This document shows, piece after piece, positions 24,247 through 27,415 of a stretch of 27,415 nt of DNA. Source of the stretch: JBLIRR01 sp049472395 (GTDB lineage Bacteria; SZUA-182; DTGQ01; JBLIRR01). Numbering within the stretch: position 1 is the first letter of the stretch; every line of letters starts with the position of its first letter. The stretch spans positions 1 to 27,415 of the forward strand of contig JBLIRR010000063.1 of NCBI GenBank assembly GCA_049472395.1, read 5' to 3'. The position numbers were made by a program, and so were the translations under genes. The notes beneath the pieces were generated by a model. The model worked only from the letters and a program-made list of their open reading frames with translations, was not told the DNA's origin and ran no database searches.

Positions 24247-25374
24247 CTATCTCCTTATAGACGTGAGCGCCTCAAGTAGTTGTTTTCCTACTTCTGCATA
24301 CCCAATTTTAATCAACATGTCAGAATATTCTGATATGTCGGCAATTTCTTTAAGAGCTTGCCGCAAATCAAGAATAGCAGTTGCCAGAGCTTGAGGGTTA
24401 CCGGGATCGACCATTCGTATAATTGGACTTTCACAAAGAAGTTCTCGTATTGCTGGAGTATCAGCTGTAATAAGAGGTCTGCCCGCTGCTAGAATCTGAT
24501 ATATTTTGTTTGGTATAACACGCATCGCCTTACCTGAAGGTGCGAAAATCCCAAGGCTAACGTCAGCTTCACTAATATAATTGATTAATTCCTCATAGGC
24601 AACCCATGATATTCTGCAAATCGATTTCACTCCTATTCTATTGATGAGTGAATCAATCCGGGGCTGTTCTTGGCCCTTCCCTATCAATATCCAACTTATA
24701 TCGGGATCGCATTCCTCTAAAAGTTTTGCTGCATAAACAATCGTATCTATTCCGTGTAAAGGTATAAACTGACCGTAAAACAATACCTTGAATACTTCTT
24801 CTTTATAATTTTGAAAAATGGCCTTTTTTTTGAATATGTCCGTTTCCGCTCCCACATAAACATAGTGTATGCTGTGAGGGCGTAATCGATATAACTTTTC
24901 AAAATACTCAGCATGTGTCCGTGTATCCAATATGAGTTGATCTGCAGCACGGCTCGATGCCCACTCTAATGCATATAGTAAAAAGGCTACCATCGAACTT
25001 TTTGATACTAACTTTCTATCAATAACAATTGTGTCATACAAAGAAAGGAACACATCCCAACAAATGGGTATTCCACGCAAGCGAGTAATAGGCCATATTA
25101 CAAGCACATCAAATTGCCCCATATAACCCACTACCACAACATCATGATGTGGAAGACGAAGATATTTATAGATGAGAAAGGGATAGGAAAACAGCAATGA
25201 TAAAAATGTTCTTATTTTTGCTATTATTCCCGAAAGCTGGCTTTTGTCTTCAATACCTTTCCAGACATTTGCATTACATTCAACTACTTGAATACCTTTC
25301 TCCCTTAATCCTCGAATCATGATTCGATTCCGTGGTTTTCCGGTATCGTATGTGCCCCAATAAACAACCTGCAT
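24247..25374 (-). CDS. GT4 family glycosyltransferase
   Basis: A 375-aa GT-B-fold enzyme. The N-terminal domain has VVYWGTYDTGKPRNR (3-17) and an HHDVVVVGYMGQ strand near 96-107. The C-terminal domain has VLFYGQFIPLHGIDTIVYAA, WILIGKGQEQPRIDSL, and the GT4 nucleotide-sugar site around VIPNKIYQILAAGRPLITADTPA. It contains no membrane anchor, though hydrophobic stretches near 55-72 suggest membrane association. It adds a sugar to a lipid-linked intermediate; donor and acceptor are unknown. It is the first visible gene of the polysaccharide operon. AAGGA lies 9 bases before the ATG. Confidence 0.92.
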   Translation of the reverse strand: MQVVYWGTYDTGKPRNRIMIRGLREKGIQVVECNANVWKGIEDKSQLSGIIAKIRTFLSLLFSYPFLIYKYLRLPHHDVVVVGYMGQFDVLVIWPITRLRGIPICWDVFLSLYDTIVIDRKLVSKSSMVAFLLYALEWASSRAADQLILDTRTHAEYFEKLYRLRPHSIHYVYVGAETDIFKKKAIFQNYKEEVFKVLFYGQFIPLHGIDTIVYAAKLLEECDPDISWILIGKGQEQPRIDSLINRIGVKSICRISWVAYEELINYISEADVSLGIFAPSGKAMRVIPNKIYQILAAGRPLITADTPAIRELLCESPIIRMVDPGNPQALATAILDLRQALKEIADISEYSDMLIKIGYAEVGKQLLEALTSIRR

Positions 25375-25393
25375 TACTCTTTTCCTTAGTGAA

Positions 25394-25423
25394 ATTATAA
25401 ATAAACTAAATTAAAGTCCTCAA
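25394..25423 (-). promoter_or_regulatory. Candidate promoter of the polysaccharide operon
   Basis: On the minus strand TTGAGG (25423-25418) is followed after 18 bases by a perfect TATAAT (25399-25394). The expected start site is only about 13 bases before the GT4 ATG, leaving little room for the ribosome binding site, so this is moderate evidence. Confidence 0.4.
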
Positions 25424-25597
25424 TTAGTATTTCCCATCTAAGGTTTGCTACATTTGAGAATGTTTTAGTTTATTATAATAATAGTATAGTATAGATACAA
25501 TACGAATGTATTATAAATTTCTGATATGAATTAGTGAAAAATTATAAAGTAAAATTTATCGATATTATAAAGAAATAAAATACAGATCTCCCCCCAC

Positions 25598-25641
25598 AAC
25601 CAGACACTATATATTCTCAATAATATATATAGCGTCTGGTT
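25598..25641. terminator. 17-bp stem-loop, possible terminator
   Basis: Arms 25598-25614 and 25625-25641 (AACCAGACACTATATAT against ATATATAGCGTCTGGTT) pair with one mismatch around a 10-base loop. It lies about 100 bases downstream of the golvesin-domain gene. In the minus direction it lacks a U-tract (GTTGTGGGGGG follows); in the plus direction only four Ts follow. It is a structured element of uncertain role. Confidence 0.5.
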
Positions 25642-25743
25642 TTAGGAAATACGATAATTTATCAATACATAAACCAATTTCTTCGCTTAATGCACGCAAC
25701 TTAATGCAAACAAAGCTCCAAGATCACTATTATTATAACTAAT

Positions 25744-27312
25744 TTAAGATGGAGGAGGAACAGCAACTTTTACCGCATCGGTGCACGTGTTGCATCCGTT
25801 AATAGAGGTAGAGTTGATTACTATTCTTACTGTACTATCAAACTCATAAATACCTAACACATTCCACCGTCCACCATCAATGGTCTGATCCACGTAAATT
25901 GTATCAATCAATACTAATCCATTATATATCTCAATAGGAACATTCTTACAACGGGAAGGCATTTCCGTCCACCACAAAGAAATCTCCCGAAGACCAACTG
26001 CACTCGCCGTATAGGAATATATTGCACTTGGCTCTATGCTATAAAGCGAGCTTTCTTCCCAGGGATCTGGTCCGCTTGAAATACGCCAATTTCCGATATA
26101 GGAAGTTACAGAATCACCATTATCAATAATTATTTCCGGAGGTGGAGACTTAGGAACAGCAATTCTTACTACATCAGCACAAGTATTACATTCGTTAGAA
26201 CTAGAGTTGATAACTATTCTTGCTGTACCACTAAACTCAAATATGCCTAGCATATTCCATTGACCACCATCGATGGTTTGATCAACATATTTTATATCAC
26301 GCAATACTGCTCCATCATATATCTCTATAGGAACATTGGTGCAGCGGGAAGGCATTACCGTCCACCACAAAGAAATCTCCCGAAGACCAATTGCACTCAC
26401 CTCATAGGAGTATGTCGCATTTGGCTCTAAGCTATAAAGTGAATTCTCCTCCCAGGGATTTGGTCCGCTTGAAATACGCCAATTTCCAATAAAGGAGGTT
26501 TCGGGATCACCATTATCAATGATTAGTTCCGGAGGGGGAGAAGCAGATTCAGAGAATTTTACCGCATCTGCACATGTGTAACATTCGCTAGAGTAAGAGT
26601 TGATCACTATTCTTGCTGTAGTACTGAACTCATATGTACCTAAGGCATTCCATCTTCCGCCATTTTGAGTTTGGTCTACATAATGGGTAGCAAGCCACAC
26701 ATCTCCATCATAAATATCTACAGGAACATTAGTGCAACGGGAATACATTTCCGTCCACCATATAGAAATCTCCCAAGAACCAGTTGTTGTAAACTCATAG
26801 GAATATGTCGAACCGGGTTCATTGTTATAAAGTGAATCCTCATCCCAGGGATTTGGTCCGCTTGAAACAGGCCAAGTCCCGGTAAAGGAAGTTTCAGGAT
26901 CACCATTATCAATGATTTTTTCCGGAGGTGGGGGGACCTCTTCATCAATTCTTACCGCATCAGCACATGTGTTGCATTCCCCAACAGCAATATGGGTGAT
27001 TACTATCCTTGCTGTGCCAGTGAACTCATAGGTGCCTAAAACATTCCATTTGCCACCATTGCGAGTTTGGTCCACATAATGGGTAGTGAGTAAAATATCT
27101 CCATCATATATCTCTACAGGAACATCGGTGCAGCGGCTCGGCCATTCCGTCCACCACAACGAAATCTCCCAAGAACCCTCTGCGCTCGCACAATAGGAGT
27201 ATGTAGAACCTCCGACTACGCTAAAAAGTGAATCCTCTTCCCAGGGATTTGGTGCTTTTGATATAGACCACGTCCCGGTAAATGAAGTTCCAGGATCACC
27301 ATTATCGATAAT
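25744..27312 (-). repeat. Four tandem 393-396-bp coding repeats
   Basis: The marker ATCACCATTATC recurs at 26113, 26506, 26899 and 27295, so unit lengths are 393, 393 and 396 bp. Copies three and four (the two at lower coordinates) are most alike, including identical stretches around the WWT and EISLWW codons, suggesting the most recent duplication. Confidence 0.85.
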
Positions 27313-27415
27313 TACCGGAGCAGGCGGACAATCCTCCGGAATCTCTTGTAATGCAAAATCTATATCTGGGGTTTCTTGACAAGGACGTACAGTAACAGGG
27401 TTTGCATCCTCCCAC
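25744..27415 (-). CDS. Secreted protein with four tandem golvesin-type domains (5' end outside window)
   Basis: The frame runs from the window's right edge to the stop at 25744, about 556 residues, so the N-terminus is missing. The first residues seen (VTVRPCQETPDIDFALQEI) look like the end of a carboxypeptidase-regulatory-like beta-sandwich. Four tandem domains of about 131 aa follow, each opening with IIDNGDPxTSFxGxW and containing SSGPNPWEExSLY, EISLWWTxxPSRC, VPxEIYDG, YVDQTxxGGxWNxLGxYEF and a CxTCADAV end. They match the golvesin C-terminal/xylan-lyase-CBD-like module. Each repeat has about three cysteines, suiting disulfides outside the cell. The domains are separated by proline-rich PPPPE linkers. 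An apparent ATG at 27159 is an internal methionine, not the start. A surface or secreted binding role is likely; the ligand is unknown. Confidence 0.85.
   Translation of the reverse strand, partial: WEDANPVTVRPCQETPDIDFALQEIPEDCPPAPVIIDNGDPGTSFTGTWSISKAPNPWEEDSLFSVVGGSTYSYCASAEGSWEISLWWTEWPSRCTDVPVEIYDGDILLTTHYVDQTRNGGKWNVLGTYEFTGTARIVITHIAVGECNTCADAVRIDEEVPPPPEKIIDNGDPETSFTGTWPVSSGPNPWDEDSLYNNEPGSTYSYEFTTTGSWEISIWWTEMYSRCTNVPVDIYDGDVWLATHYVDQTQNGGRWNALGTYEFSTTARIVINSYSSECYTCADAVKFSESASPPPELIIDNGDPETSFIGNWRISSGPNPWEENSLYSLEPNATYSYEVSAIGLREISLWWTVMPSRCTNVPIEIYDGAVLRDIKYVDQTIDGGQWNMLGIFEFSGTARIVINSSSNECNTCADVVRIAVPKSPPPEIIIDNGDSVTSYIGNWRISSGPDPWEESSLYSIEPSAIYSYTASAVGLREISLWWTEMPSRCKNVPIEIYNGLVLIDTIYVDQTIDGGRWNVLGIYEFDSTVRIVINSTSINGCNTCTDAVKVAVPPPS

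Larger units (their letters stand above)
25375..25743. other. 369-bp intergenic region upstream of the polysaccharide operon
   Basis: AT-rich. It holds the candidate operon promoter (25394-25423), a large hairpin (25598-25641) and the 3' end region of the golvesin-domain gene. No gene is seen in it. Confidence 0.55.

Noticed and set aside
27157..27159. ATG at 27159 as start of the golvesin-domain protein
   Set aside because: The same frame remains open with clear homologous domain sequence all the way to the window edge, so this methionine is internal.

Overview
The window carries about 20 protein genes, no rRNA, tRNA or CRISPR, and one decayed insertion sequence at the left edge. It is AT-rich with clear Shine-Dalgarno sites. 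RseC/MucC-like and AMIN proteins, a Wzx-type flippase and large secreted repeat proteins point to a Gram-negative bacterium. A fused siroheme decarboxylase suggests an anaerobic or denitrifying lifestyle with heavy heme use. The mix of TMTC-like, HEAT/solenoid and golvesin-type proteins recalls Planctomycetota (for example anammox relatives), Desulfobacterota, Nitrospirota or Omnitrophota; the phylum cannot be fixed from the sequence alone.

Layout. 1-556: C-terminal part of a frameshifted IS701-like transposase. 790-3282 (-): PAS/sigma54 activator. 3612-5237 (-): FemAB-like acyltransferase and DUF123 GIY-YIG protein. 5437-9343 (+): a compact set of RseC-like, AMIN, two YbjQ-type proteins, M48 protease and PurC, apparently an envelope/housekeeping operon. 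9356-9838 (-): small secreted protein. 10007-11826 (+): fused siroheme decarboxylase translationally coupled to an amidohydrolase behind a strong sigma70-type promoter.

11921-15652: the most unusual part. The N-terminal membrane half of a TMTC-like GT-C glycosyltransferase lies on the minus strand, and its missing last membrane helix plus TPR half lies about 3 kb away on the plus strand. Between them, on the minus strand, are a dolichol-phosphate-mannose-synthase-like GT2 and a DUF2304 protein. Flipping roughly 11.92-14.9 kb would rebuild one continuous TMTC-TPR gene and put amidohydrolase, GT2, DUF2304 and TMTC in one orientation. I read this as an inversion that cut the glycosyltransferase in two. 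No long inverted repeat is visible at the ends.

15778-19681 (-): VanZ-like membrane protein and a 986-aa secreted protein with twelve GxDxY solenoid repeats followed by HEAT repeats. 20062-25374 (-): a surface-polysaccharide operon (GT4, pyruvyltransferase, FrhB-like iron-sulfur protein, flippase). 25744-27415 (-): the end of a secreted protein with four tandem golvesin-type domains, running off the right edge.

Two exported proteins (AMIN and solenoid/HEAT) have no good canonical start, but each has a well-placed Shine-Dalgarno before an in-frame ATA that would restore a complete signal peptide.
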